DNA of 50,754 bases from NCBI GenBank assembly GCA_039111635.1, contig JBCAQO010000050.1, forward strand, positions 1 through 50,754, in the 5' to 3' direction. Positions 1 through 10,531 of this stretch are shown piece after piece. The notes under the pieces were generated by a model. That model saw only the letters and a list, made by a program, of their open reading frames with translations, did not search any database and had not been told where the DNA came from. Every line of letters begins with the position of its first letter. Within the stretch, counting starts at the first letter, position 1. A program made the position numbers and the translations under genes. This DNA is from Heterobasidion occidentale (taxonomy: Eukaryota > Basidiomycota > Agaricomycetes > Russulales > Bondarzewiaceae).

Positions 1-182
1 GAAGTATGCACAATCTGTATGCTTATTGTGCCCATTGATTTACGTGTGAAGATTCTGTTTGACTACTCAGGTGAGACAACTTCCCTCTACCCATGAGAAT
101 TCCGGTCACTACCAGCTTTGTGCATTTTGTCATTCCATGTATGTCGTACTGAAGCTCATGTGAGGTCGAGGTTTCGACCAAC

Positions 183-2010
183 ATGGCTGTATTGAACAGA
201 TTCTGCACAGATATTGCGCTATCCTGGAGACTCCAACAGCGAGGTGTATATAAGTATCATGCCTACCTCTTCGCTGGTCTGCACTTGTCTACAAGCCTAG
301 CTAACATGGCTATATCTACTAAGATCTTTCGAGCCCATTGTGGTTCTGTCCTGCCTCTTCACTTTGATGCTCCTATCTTCATCAACATCCTGTCTTTGGC
401 CCCCTTTGGTCTCACCATATTGGCTTGGTCCAAGGATTTGTCAGTAAGTCATCACTCTGAGTTCATTGCCAATATACACTTTGATTATGGACTATTATGG
501 GACTCCACTCCTGCAATAGCCCATGGGTGGTCTCATCTTCTTTACTGCCTGTTCTGACTAATAACCATGGACAAACACCTCTCCACCCGTCGATATAATA
601 TTTTATAGCATTGCTGATGGTGTGAACAACACAACTAGCCCTCCCACCAACATCGATGCTTTCGCTTTTGCGGCATTGGCCGCTGAACCTTCTTTAGTGG
701 CTTTGTTTGTGATCACGTCGGACGGCAGCTCCCAAGCTGCTAGCCTCACCTCGGACACCACATAGCTGCTTGACAATTATCTTGTTGGCACCGTTCCCAT
801 TCCTTCCAACCTATCAGCTCAGTCCAATAAGGGCATCACAATCTTTGGGATCCTGTTCAAACCTCTCCCACCATGTATTGTGTTCTATCAATTGCAAGGA
901 TCAAGACTGCAGTCTGGTATTGGGACCAACTCGAAACTTCCAAATATAGCAACCCCTGGACTTTTAAGGTCAAGCTCCTTTGGGATCAAGCCCTCATACA
1001 TCTGGGTTAAGCCCGCACCGCCTATGGGCTATCTAATGCACTGCTGAATATCGACAGTGCTATGGGTAAGGTTTGATTTGCTATAAAATTTTATCACTCA
1101 CTGATGTCGCAATAGTTGAAGGAGAATCGGTGCAGCTTCTGGATGTCAGGTTCATATTGCTTGTGAGTAATAGGAAAGTCACGAGACAAGCATTCTGAAT
1201 TCTTTGTATATTGTCTGTACTGGCCCGCTTTACTTATCCAAGGCCCGTGAAGAGGCCTGCAAGATTTTGGAGCTTTGCAACCCCACCAGCAATTCTGGAA
1301 ATCCTGAGTTATATGGGCTCTTCAATGATACAGATCGGGCACACCCATGGGGACAATTCTGACCTATTGTTGACTCACACAACCAACTGCAAGAGCCCAC
1401 AGGCACTGACATCATGTTTTGTTTGAACAGGTTGAGAGAGAACTATTGTTTCTTAAATCCCTTTGATGTCACAGAGGGGCTGGTAAGCTGATCGGAATGT
1501 ATACATATTCTTATGCTGATATCTTACTCTAGGTTCTAATCAGGCACTGTCTCTATCACTCCCCCCTTGTTATGCAAGTGGCTTTTGCCACTTTTTACAG
1601 AGGGGGCATAACGTGGGTGAACCTATCTTTCGCAAAGATGGTCCAGTATCACAACATCGTGACTTCCCTGTTCATTGACTACATTCTGAGGTTGGCCATC
1701 TTGGTTGCTGCAACGGCAGTAAGTAATTAAAAAACATTATAGAAATGACATTCTCTAACATTTGTTCAGATCAAGGTTGTTTTTGATATCAGATCTGGCT
1801 CACGCGCCACATATGCGCCTCTCCAAATGAATTGAATGTATTACAGGGCTTTTGATGAGAGACTGGAGACAGAGTTAAGGAATAATATAGCATGCGCTTA
1901 CATTGCTAATCCCTCTGTTATCATGGATCTCTATTGAGAAGCACAGATTGGGGCTCAAACGTGAGTGAACCATGCTGATATAAGTGATGTGCAACTCATT
2001 GTGATGCACT
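183..2010 (+). pseudogene. Remnant of a multi-exon gene, function not recognised
   Basis: Several protein-like stretches on the + strand are separated by intron-like GT-AG segments. A 124-residue frame starts at 183. A frame near 860-1065 reads through one stop. A stretch near 1240-1490 contains KILELCNPTSNSG and LRENYCFLNPFDV with one stop. Further pieces lie at about 1610-1720 and 1850-1965. Intron-like segments include one starting GTAAGG near 1065 and ending in AG near 1114. Each segment has stops or breaks, so it is not a working gene. I do not recognise the family. It could be an old transposon or a decayed host gene. The strand is supported by the intron signals. Confidence 0.35.
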
Positions 2011-2763
2011 ATCAGGTACATGAATGGTCTCTTGCCTTTGTGATGGTGGCCTCAATTGTGATAAAGGGTATTGCTTGTTTTTTCATAAATGTACCACCAC
2101 CTGTTGTCTGAGAATTTGTTCATTGAGTCTTCTTTTAAGGGTTAGGATTGTTAACTCGGACTGTAAATAAATTGTTATGTTCATTGTTCATCTGCTGCCT
2201 GACTTATACCACACGGTACATCAGTGTAGAATGTACTGATAAGTTATGTCGACAAACACAACCTTATCATGAGGACCTCACAATGAAGGTGTTTGAGATC
2301 TAAAACCCTCGGCTAGAAAGGAGTGAGAATCATTGACCAGAAGCAGGGAAAGATCTACATTGTTGGCCAATATACATATCTCGCCAGTGAGCATGGTTTT
2401 CATATCTTGCTGTCTACACTATACTGAATCCACTCATTCTCATACGTTGGTTCCCAACTACCCTCTTGAGCTCATGAAAGATCAACACAGTGATTTGATG
2501 AGAATTCAGTTGCAATGCAATACTGCCAACTTTTAGTATAACACATTGCAATAAGTGTCAGAACAAACATTGGCCCCCAACATTGAGCTATCCTTGAGCA
2601 GGGGCACCAGTGGCCTATCTAGTAACAGCCATAGTGTCACCACACAATGTCTGATAGCCTGCTCCCAGACCTGCTCCGAATAAACTTTGATGCTAGCCGG
2701 CCACTGTCGGCCTGGTATATAATGCAATTGTGTGTCCTGTTGCCCACACAGGACGCTCACTAG
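2011..2763. other. Spacer upstream of the Plavaka gene
   Basis: About 750 bases without a convincing gene. Short frames occur on both strands but show no family features. The 5' terminal inverted repeat of the Plavaka element should lie here. I could not pair any sequence in it with the 3' side. Confidence 0.4.
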
Positions 2764-4385
2764 ATGCAGACCCCAGCGAACAACCTAATATGCCCATGCA
2801 AAAGGACCTTCAGCCAACTCAATGCACTGACTCTACACCGGTGGCACTGTCCGAAGGCAAAGAACCTACTTTGGGGAGCATTGGTGGGGGCAAAGGAGGC
2901 TTTCCAAGCACGGAAGAGGCAGCAAACAGAGGGTCCTAGTGATCTATCCATGTTAATGACACTAGAATCTTCCCTTCAAGCTACCACGCCAACGGAAATA
3001 ACTGTACAGTGTGCCCCTTTGTTGACTTATGTCCTCTTGATGACCTTTCCCAACACACTTGTAGGAACATGCATGTGGGCTTCAGTGTATGCAAGTCAAA
3101 CAGACAGCTGATGAAGATGATTTAGGAGGACACAGAGAGCCAGTCGAGGAAGAGGATACAGGTCTCAATAGACCCTGAGGAGCATACAGCGGAGGTGAGT
3201 GTCATTGTGCATCTGCGTGCTAAGTGTCCGCTGAACGAACTCAACATTTCATGAATCTTAGGCAGACATTCCGGAGTCTGTTCTCATCCCAGAAGCTTCA
3301 CCTTCGGAGCCCCCACCATTGCCTGTTCCCCCAACTACATGCTCTGCACGCTGGACACGGAATACACTTCCTGAAGCGATTCAATGATTTCCTCCCTGGT
3401 TCAGTAACCCCCCTCTCTCATATTCCTTCCAAACAGTGTTCCGTGCCTGCCCAGCCCAACCCTGAGTCTGTACAACCATCTCTTGCTCCACCAGAGTGTG
3501 TGCCACCCTCGGTGCTAGCGCCGGCACCTGTCTTTGACACGACACCAAACAAATTTGGCTTGTTCCGCCAGTACAAGCGATGCCCCACACACAATCCAGA
3601 GCCGGAAAAGTCACTCAATAAAGTCTGTGACTCCACAGTGTTCCCCAAGGCGGATCCGGTGCTGCCTCAGGATGCAGCACCAGCAGAACCCTGGTATGCT
3701 CTGTTTACTAACGCGATTGCCGTAGTTATGATGTGCTGGCAATACACTAAGTCTGCGACAAAGTCCGCAAGTGAGATGGATCGCTTAGCGCACTCTCTCG
3801 GGGACTCCATGAGAGATGGATTTAGCATCAAGGATTTCACTATGTTCAACACTGCTTGAGAGAATGAGCGCATAGACAGCTACATTACCGATTCTTCAAG
3901 CCCCTTCAACAAGGGTGAGGGCTAGCATGAATTGTCTGTCAAGATCCACCTCCCCACCGAGAAGGTGAAGACACCCGAAGACCAGGTGCTGGAATTTGAA
4001 GTCAAGGGTGTCTGGCACTGCAATATTGTCGACATCATCAAAACTGTCTATTCAGATTCCACCACCTTCTCCACACTTCACACCACCCATTTCAGCAGGT
4101 TTGGAAGCTGTTCAGAACTCAAAGCCTGAGTGCATCCACTCGAAGATATACTGCTCAGACTTGATGCTCAATGCTAACAAGGAAATACAGAAACTCCCGT
4201 GTGAGCCTGACAACAAGTTAGAGCGCATCGTTGCACCACTCATGCTCTGGTCGGACGTGACGCACCTCGCAAATTTCAGCACAGCGTCGCTCTGGCTGTT
4301 CTACTTGTTTTTCGGCTCCCAATCAAAGTACACCCATGCAAAACCCACAGCATATGCATGCCATCATCTAGCATACATCCCCTCA

Positions 4386-4437
4386 GTGAGTTTTTATTTT
4401 GCTGGTATGATAACTTTCTAACGCGTGCATTTTCCAG
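4386..4437 (+). other. Intron in the Plavaka transposase gene
   Basis: GTGAGT to TTCCAG, 52 nt. It joins ...CHHLAYIPS to LLDIIQDFYRSFFGK in the family-typical reading. The length is typical of basidiomycete introns and supports the + strand. Confidence 0.75.
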
Positions 4438-5173
4438 CTTCTAGACATTATTCAAGATTTTTACCGCTCATTTTTTGGCAAGAGCGTGATGGCAGAGACT
4501 CTCACGCACTGCAAGCGTGAGCTCATACACGTGATATGGATTCTCCTCCTTGACAACAATTTCATGGAGGCGTACACTCATGGAATTGTCATTCAATGTG
4601 GCAATAGTGTCATGCGTCGTATGTTTCCACAATTCTTCACTTACTCCGTGGACTACTCCGAAAAGTAAGTGTATTATCATGTCTTCTGCCCTTCCACTAA
4701 TTTACCTGTGGTCATACTTGCAAGTATCAAGTATCTTGCCAAGTGCCCATGCCTTCGATGCCTTGTCAAGAAGAAGAAAGTTATCCACATGGGCATGAAA
4801 TCTAATATAAAGACCTGCAGCAAGGACTGTGAAGATGATGTCCAACACCAGCAGAATGTTAAAACTGCCTGCCGACTGATCTACAAGTTGGGTGTGCCAC
4901 TCAAGGCAGACAGGCTGAAGACGGTGCTTGGCAAATGCTCACTCGTACCAACAAGGGTAAGTTTCTCCACTATCTACTCAGACAACTAGCTAACAATTAT
5001 TTATAAAATGCCTTCTCCACGAAGCTAGCGTGCTTCGGGTTTGACTTCCATTTGATGTTTGTTGTCAACCTCCTGCATGAGGTTGAGCTGGGTGTATGGA
5101 AAGCTACCTTCACTTATCTGATGCAAGTGCTTCAAGCAGCGGCAGATGATGCCATTCAAAAATTGAATCAATG

Positions 5174-5230
5174 GTATATTATATCTATTATTTTGTATTT
5201 GATTCAAATCTAACAGTATATACATTATAG
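5174..5230 (+). other. Intron in the Plavaka transposase gene
   Basis: GTATAT to ATTATAG, 57 nt. Removing it joins ...IQKLNQ to CYRAVPTFG, keeping the conserved frame. Confidence 0.75.
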
Positions 5231-5336
5231 CTATCGAGCGGTACCCACATTTGGTTGCAGCACAATACAACACTTTCACAGGAATGCCTTGGCCATGTGA
5301 AAGCTTGCCGCATGAGATTTTGAAGACTTGTTACAG

Positions 5337-5397
5337 GTAAGTACTTCCCCTGACTTGAAGAATTATGGCACACATTGGTATAACCTCCATTTCACAG
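5337..5397 (+). other. Intron in the Plavaka transposase gene
   Basis: GTAAGT to TTCACAG, 61 nt. Downstream the frame continues as CAMPVFEGLLPAHHN and onward up to the LTR insertion. Confidence 0.75.
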
Positions 5398-5610
5398 TGT
5401 GCTATGCCAGTATTCGAAGGCCTTTTGCCTGCACACCACAATGCCATCGTGGCCAACCTCCTATTTGACCTTGCAACCTGGCACGCATACGCAAAGCTGC
5501 ACCTCCATACAGGCACCTCCCTGGAGTTCTTTGCCACCGCCACACTCATGCTCGGTGCTACAATGCGACGGTTTGTCAAGAAGACCTGTGTGGCTTACAA
5601 CACAAGGGAA

Positions 5611-6141
5611 TGTTGAGTGCAGTGACAATGAAGCGACTGGCACAGAGAGAGTGCCAAAAGAAAGCTCTATAATGACAGGACTGTAGTCCAGAGGGTAAGA
5701 GTCTGAAGTAGATACAAAGAAGAGAAGGGAGCGCACCTGTGGTCCAGAGGGTAAGAGTCTGAAGAAAGAATCACCCTCGGACAACAGGTATTTAAGCTAC
5801 AGAGAACAATAAGAAACAAAATAGGAAAGTATGACATCAACGGGTCATTACAGGTGGTCCACCTTACAAAGTGGTCAAAAGCTCCACCTGTAGGTCGGTT
5901 CGGAGTGTCATTGACATCACACAGGACCACCTGAGTCAGCCAACCCGGTGAAACAACTGAAACAAAGTGAGACAAGGTGAAAACAAAGTGAGACAGTCCA
6001 AAAGGAGAAAGAACGCAATATACCCGCTCTGGGAGTGGCTGTAGGGCCGCTCCCAGCTGTAGAGGCGAGTAATCAATCAGTCCGTAAGGTGGCACGAATG
6101 TGGCACGCATGCCACATCAACCAGAATGGCCAAAAATAATA
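5611..6141 (-). mobile_element. Solo LTR of the Copia family, inserted in the Plavaka gene
   Basis: This 531-bp copy of the Copia LTR lies in reverse orientation. It starts TGTTGAGTGCAGTG (inverted LTR end) and ends with a mutated copy of the LTR start (AAAAATAATA for ACAAACAACA). It is flanked by a perfect 5-bp target duplication, GGGAA at 5606-5610 and 6142-6146. The transposase frame reads ...VKKTCVAYNTRE before it and continues LPHKMAMQG after it. The internal region was presumably lost by LTR-LTR recombination. Confidence 0.93.
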
Positions 6142-6599
6142 GGGAACTCCCTCACAAGATGGCCATGCAAGGAAGATGCAAGGCTGTGATGATCAAGAAG
6201 GGTCTTGACTTAGGAAAGAATATGAGTGTGACAACATTCACTTTGGAAAAACTGCGCAAAATCTTTAACCTGGTAACCTACAAATACCATGCCCTCGGTA
6301 ATTACGTTGGCATGATCCTCCACTTAGGGACAATGGACTTGTACAGCACACAAGTGGTAAGAATTACTACTTCTTCACATAAATAGTATTAGTTGAGTAT
6401 CTCTTACACAAGATGAGCTCGCACACAAGGTGGTCAAACATTGCTATGACCGTACAAACAAGAACAACTTTGTTCCGCAGCTGGCAAGGCACAATGCTCA
6501 TGAACGCCTCCTTCGCAAAGTCGCAAAGTGGTCAGATGAACATCATAGGCGTGAGCTAGTACGTGCGCTAATACACTAGAGGCATCTCTAAGTGCCAAG

Positions 6600-7540
6600 T
6601 ACAACACCAAAACAACCTCTAGAGCAGGGGGGTGCTGGAGCTAGTATCTAATACACCAGGAATTGTTAGTAATGACTTTAGAAAGCAAGGGTGCACTGAG
6701 GAGCAATGGGAAGTGTGAGATTATAGCGCCCAAACAGCTTCGGGACTGCACCAAAAAGCGACTGAACGTTTAGTCGGTCGTGTCTGGAACTCGTTCAGTA
6801 ACAAGTAAGGTAGTGTCACAACCGACAACTACGTGCTTCAAGAGCCACATGGGACTCTGGCAATATACGAGGAAGGACAAGAGGTATGAGCAAAGAGATG
6901 AGTATGAACACGAACAAGGCCGAACAACGAGGAAGACAAGTTTTTGGAGGTCAACAAAGACAATTTCCATGGTTGAGACAAGTGCAAATCAGCTCTGAAC
7001 TGTGGGGTGCAAAAGCTGGTTTATTCCAGAGTTGTATGTAGGTTTTTATAGTAAACAGAGCCCCTAAGTAAATATCGAACGAGAAATGAGAGTCAATGCT
7101 GAACAGGTGCCAAGCCCTAGCAAACAGAGAAGATAAGAAGGTAGGTGAGATGTCCATATGGGTTCCGAAGGTGATAAGGTAAAAGTCTATCAGCAATGAC
7201 GAAATCCCAACTGTTCGGTATTTGTCGTCCAAGCGTAGGTAGCAGGAACAGACATTGAAGAGCCAATGAGAATAAAGAAATAGTAAATGTACAACTTGGA
7301 TAGACAAGTAATGGTGCAAGATTGCATTTGCCCAAACATGTGGAAGTTGGGACAATAAGCGATAAGAGCTGGCCGACTTATGGACCACATTGGCTGAATG
7401 GCTTATTAACTTCCGATCTTGTCAACGTCTATCGCAACCCTCCTGTACGGTCAGGATAAGTACGTGAAATGTGGGCAAACTGACCCAAGTGCTGCTGAAC
7501 GCCCTTTGGTGGCTTGCCGTTGTTCGGATAGGGACCAACC
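6600..7540. mobile_element. Unidentified insertion in the Plavaka gene
   Basis: The transposase frame is readable up to RRELVRALI (about 6560) and again from about 7690 (LPLSDCTAHYHIA). The roughly 0.9 kb between does not match it. The block holds only short non-conserved frames on both strands. It may be a solo LTR of an element not otherwise present here. I found no clear ends or target duplication, so the coordinates are approximate. Confidence 0.4.
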
Positions 7541-7789
7541 GTGTTTGGTGCAAGTCAGCATCTTTGGTGCTCGTCTAGAGCTGTTTGGTATCTCCCCCAA
7601 GCTTCCCAAATACCTTCCCTGGACCCCAGAGTGGGTGCATGCTCATCAGCACGCAGGCAGAAGCATAAGCAGCCCGAACAGCTGCCTTTGTCCGACTGCA
7701 CCGCCCATTACCACATTGCCGTATAGACAAGGAAGCACCTGAATGTGCAGTCTTGGATTCACAACCACCCTGGAGACCCCGCGCTCAAG

Positions 7790-7841
7790 GTAAGTGATGA
7801 TTGTCGACCTAATTGATTGCCTGCTCATTCTATTGCCATAG
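7790..7841 (+). other. Intron in the Plavaka transposase gene
   Basis: GTAAGT to GCCATAG, 52 nt. It joins HNHPGDPALK to EFLSRLKDHLLARVLG, both typical of the transposase C-terminal part. Confidence 0.75.
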
Positions 7842-8807
7842 GAGTTCCTGTCTCGCCTCAAGGATCACCTCCTGGCACGTGTGCTAGGGCTCACTTATGA
7901 TGGCAACAAACATGAGTTCTCAGATGAGGACCACAACAACATCACCATCATCAACGACCGGCTGTATCAACACAGCGTGCTCCAGATCAACTACACCTCA
8001 TACAACATGCAACAATAGCAAGACTCAATTAATCCGCAAACACAAGCAGATGTAATGGTCCTCTCGCAAGAGGACGGCACCCCTGACAACCCAGCGCATC
8101 CATACTGGTACACGCATGTTGTTGGCATCTTCCATTGCATGGTGCACCACCACGGTCATTCCTCTGAGCCCAAGCAAATGGATTTCTTGTGGGTTTGCTG
8201 GTTCGGCCTTGACACTGACGCGCTAGGCAGGTGGGATTGCAAGCAGCTGCACAGTTTTCTCTTCATCCCCAAAGATGATCACGCCGTGTTCAGCTTCTTA
8301 GACCCCAAGCAAATCATCCATGGCATACACCTCATCCCTGCATTTGCAGGTGGACACACCTCCGATCAACTTGGGCCATCTATTGCTCGACAGCCAGCAG
8401 AGAATGATGAAGATTAGGAGGGGTATTATATTAACATGTAAGTTTCACATCATTCCCTACTTCTATTTCTCAATTTCTCCTAGGTTTGTGGACCGCAACA
8501 TGTTCATGCGCTCTTCCGTGGCAGCGGCATCAGTCACAAGGGTACGTGGCACCTCAATGCCAGCCTTCTCTGAGATGAGCAAGCTACACAAGTGCCGGAG
8601 GAGCCCTCCAACGAGGCAGTCAACAAGCAAGGTGGTGCTGAGGATGACAATTTGGAAGAGGAATCTGAAGAAGAGGAGGGAGAAGAAGGCCCTTTAACGG
8701 AGGAGGAGGAGGAGGAGGACTCCGACAATGATCCCGACCCATTGCCTGAAGGCGACGAAAGGGAGCGGGACAAGCAAGTGCTTGTGGAGGAGGGTTATGG
8801 CGAGTTT

Positions 8808-8994
8808 TGAGGCCAGTGTGTATGTATTGCATTATATCTTGAGGCCGGGTGTATGTATAACATTATATTCTGAGCTGGTGTGTATGTTTCACAATATATC
8901 TTGAGGCTAGGTGTAGTATAACATTATGTCCTGAGCCGGTGTGCATGTTTAACAATATATCTTGAGGCCGGTGTGCATGTATAAGAATATATTA
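8808..8994 (+). repeat. 31-bp tandem array at the 3' side of the Plavaka element
   Basis: Six units of 30-32 bp follow each other. They start at 8808, 8840, 8871, 8902, 8932 and 8963, each beginning TGAGG or TGAGC, followed by GTGTGTATGTATAACATTATAT-like sequence (varied). A seventh, decayed unit starts at 8995 (TGAAGGTTAGG). The array begins at the transposase stop codon. Subterminal repeats of this kind are often transposase-binding sites in CMC-type elements. That role is inferred here. Confidence 0.8.
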
Positions 8995-9402
8995 TGAAGG
9001 TTAGGAATATATTACATTGGCATCGAGGCCTCCCAGATTATATTCTAACACAATGATTGCAACAAACCTCCAAGGAGAGCGCGGCAGATGCAATGCTATA
9101 TATGATCATGCCTGTAGGCTCTGAAGATTATATAATGCCCCAATCCATCCAAGGTCATCCCATGTTTTGTCGGTTTTGCTGATGTGAGTGCGCCTATCAA
9201 ATTAGCGGGAAAAATGGACAGCGGGCCTAAGCCAAAGAAGAGAATAATACCTCAGATTTTAGGACACTCACAAGCTTTCGTTGAACATGCCTAGCCTATC
9301 GCATTCTCAGAAACAGCTTGGGAAGACTCACCTATCACATCCACCATATATCCCTGTGTCCAAGTCGCCTTCGTTCCCATTATTCCTGATCCTGTTGAGT
9401 TT
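8995..9402. other. Spacer between the Plavaka element and the next frame
   Basis: AT-rich sequence with no gene seen. The 3' terminal inverted repeat of the Plavaka element should lie here, but I could not identify it. Confidence 0.4.
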
Positions 9403-10176
9403 GTGATGGACAATGGACGGCCTCATTTTATCCGGCTGAATAGAGTCATTCAAGTGGCAGGAACTGGAGAGATAGTGGCTAAGCTTGATGAGCCAGACCA
9501 TAGGTTCCCTAACGTGCGCTATCTGTCAGATGTAACTCACACCCATCCGGTCAGTTTCTTCGAGCTCGTGGACTCAAACACTATTGGATACTCACAGAAC
9601 ATAGTCCCGAATGTTCCCATCTTCCCCTTTGCTCACGGTGCCTTGTATCTGCCAGCGCTAGGGAATGCCACAGTCGCTGTCATCGTATTCTGGAGAAGAA
9701 GAACTCAAGAGTTAGTTTTGAGGGTAAAGAGGAATATCAAGAATAGAGACGAGGAGGCATCAGCAGAGGACCTGCTGGCTAAGGATGCGGAAGTGTTCAT
9801 TGAGCTGAAAAAACCATGCATACAACACCTTCTCAAGATCCCTAGTTTGCTTGTACATCCATGTGAGTGGAGTCCACTCTTCACAACTGAAGAAGGAGTA
9901 TTTCTCTAGACAACTATTGATTACTTCAAGATTGTTGGGCGCCTTGATTTCGTAGAAGCGCTCAGGACGCTCCTTGGGCTTCATTTCGCGGACAATCACA
10001 TCATTAGATGGCTTGTCAACAGCCATCTTGCTGATCTGGTACGTGGCGCCAATCCAGATTTGTGCAACAACTCCTTTCGACAGGCAGAAGGAAGAGCGCA
10101 CATGCTTATTCTCAGAGAGGACCCATGGTACTCATACCTGGGAGAGAACTTGTCCGAGATCAGCAAGATCAACTGA
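9403..10176 (+). pseudogene. Unrecognised protein, one in-frame stop
   Basis: A frame of 257 codons is open except for one TAG at 9907-9909, a likely CAG-to-TAG change. It may extend upstream of 9403, since protein-like residues (PCVQVAFVPIIPDPVEFV) precede the ATG. The sequence looks like a soluble protein, with a basic and acidic middle (WRRRTQELVLRVKRNIKNRD). No motif or domain is recognised. It lies 0.4 kb upstream of a Ty3/Gypsy pol remnant and could be its first ORF or an unrelated gene. A 113-residue frame on the opposite strand overlaps it, but the + frame is longer and continues past the stop. Confidence 0.45.
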
Positions 10177-10502
10177 AGTACGTCGAGAGCCCTTTTGTTT
10201 AATTATTTTTCAGCTTATGATCATTCCAGATATGATAAATCTTTGTTCTTTTGTCCTTACATCCGCCAGTATGCTGTACCAGCCATGGCCTCTTCTTTTT
10301 TGGTGTGTTTCTCTTCGTTCTTATTTGATCATGAAGCAGTTTTTTGTCTTTCAAATCATGAAATTCCTACATCTATTTGTTCTTCATTGCTATGTCTTTT
10401 TCTGCCTACAGGATATGACTGATTCTATGCCGAAATTGTGTCATAGGCTATTTGCTACAAGTCATGACTTCTGTACAATATTTCTGTTTTTCTTTTGACT
10501 CA
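10177..10502. other. T-rich spacer
   Basis: T-rich + strand between the unrecognised frame and the Gypsy pol remnant. Short hydrophobic frames here reflect base composition. No feature is supported. Confidence 0.4.
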
Positions 10503-10531
10503 GTTTATGCACGATACTTTCACTAGCGCCA

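Larger units (their letters stand above)
2764..8810 (+). pseudogene. Plavaka-type (CMC-like) DNA transposase, decayed and interrupted
   Basis: This is a cut-and-paste transposase gene of the Plavaka family, common in mushroom genomes. In order: a Cys/His finger-like N-terminus (CPCKRTFSQLNALTLHRWHC, from 2764); a Pro-rich stretch and the motif NKFGLFRQY (near 3550); the conserved block ending LWSDVTHLANF, LWLFYLFFG, CHHLAYIPS (4240-4385); FFTYSVDYSEK, then CPCLRCLVKKKK (4635-4780); FGFDFHLMFVVNLLHEVELGVWK (5040-5105, one run of family-typical residues); NLVTYKYHALGNYV (6265-6310); the C-terminal part from the intron at 7790 to HPYWYTHVVGIFH and VHLIPAFAG-like residues; and an acidic tail ending GYGEF at 8810. 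Frameshifts (near 3360 and 8510), stops and altered splice acceptors show that it is dead. A solo LTR (5611-6141) and another insertion (about 6600-7540) split it. The family assignment rests on remembered family motifs, but the match runs over almost the whole length. Confidence 0.85.

Noticed and set aside
6126..6386. 86-codon frame starting in the solo LTR
   Set aside because: Its ATG lies in the LTR. The rest is an internal part of the Plavaka transposase.
8592..8810. Separate small gene for an acidic protein
   Set aside because: It is the acidic C-terminal tail of the Plavaka transposase, separated only by a frameshift and a stop.
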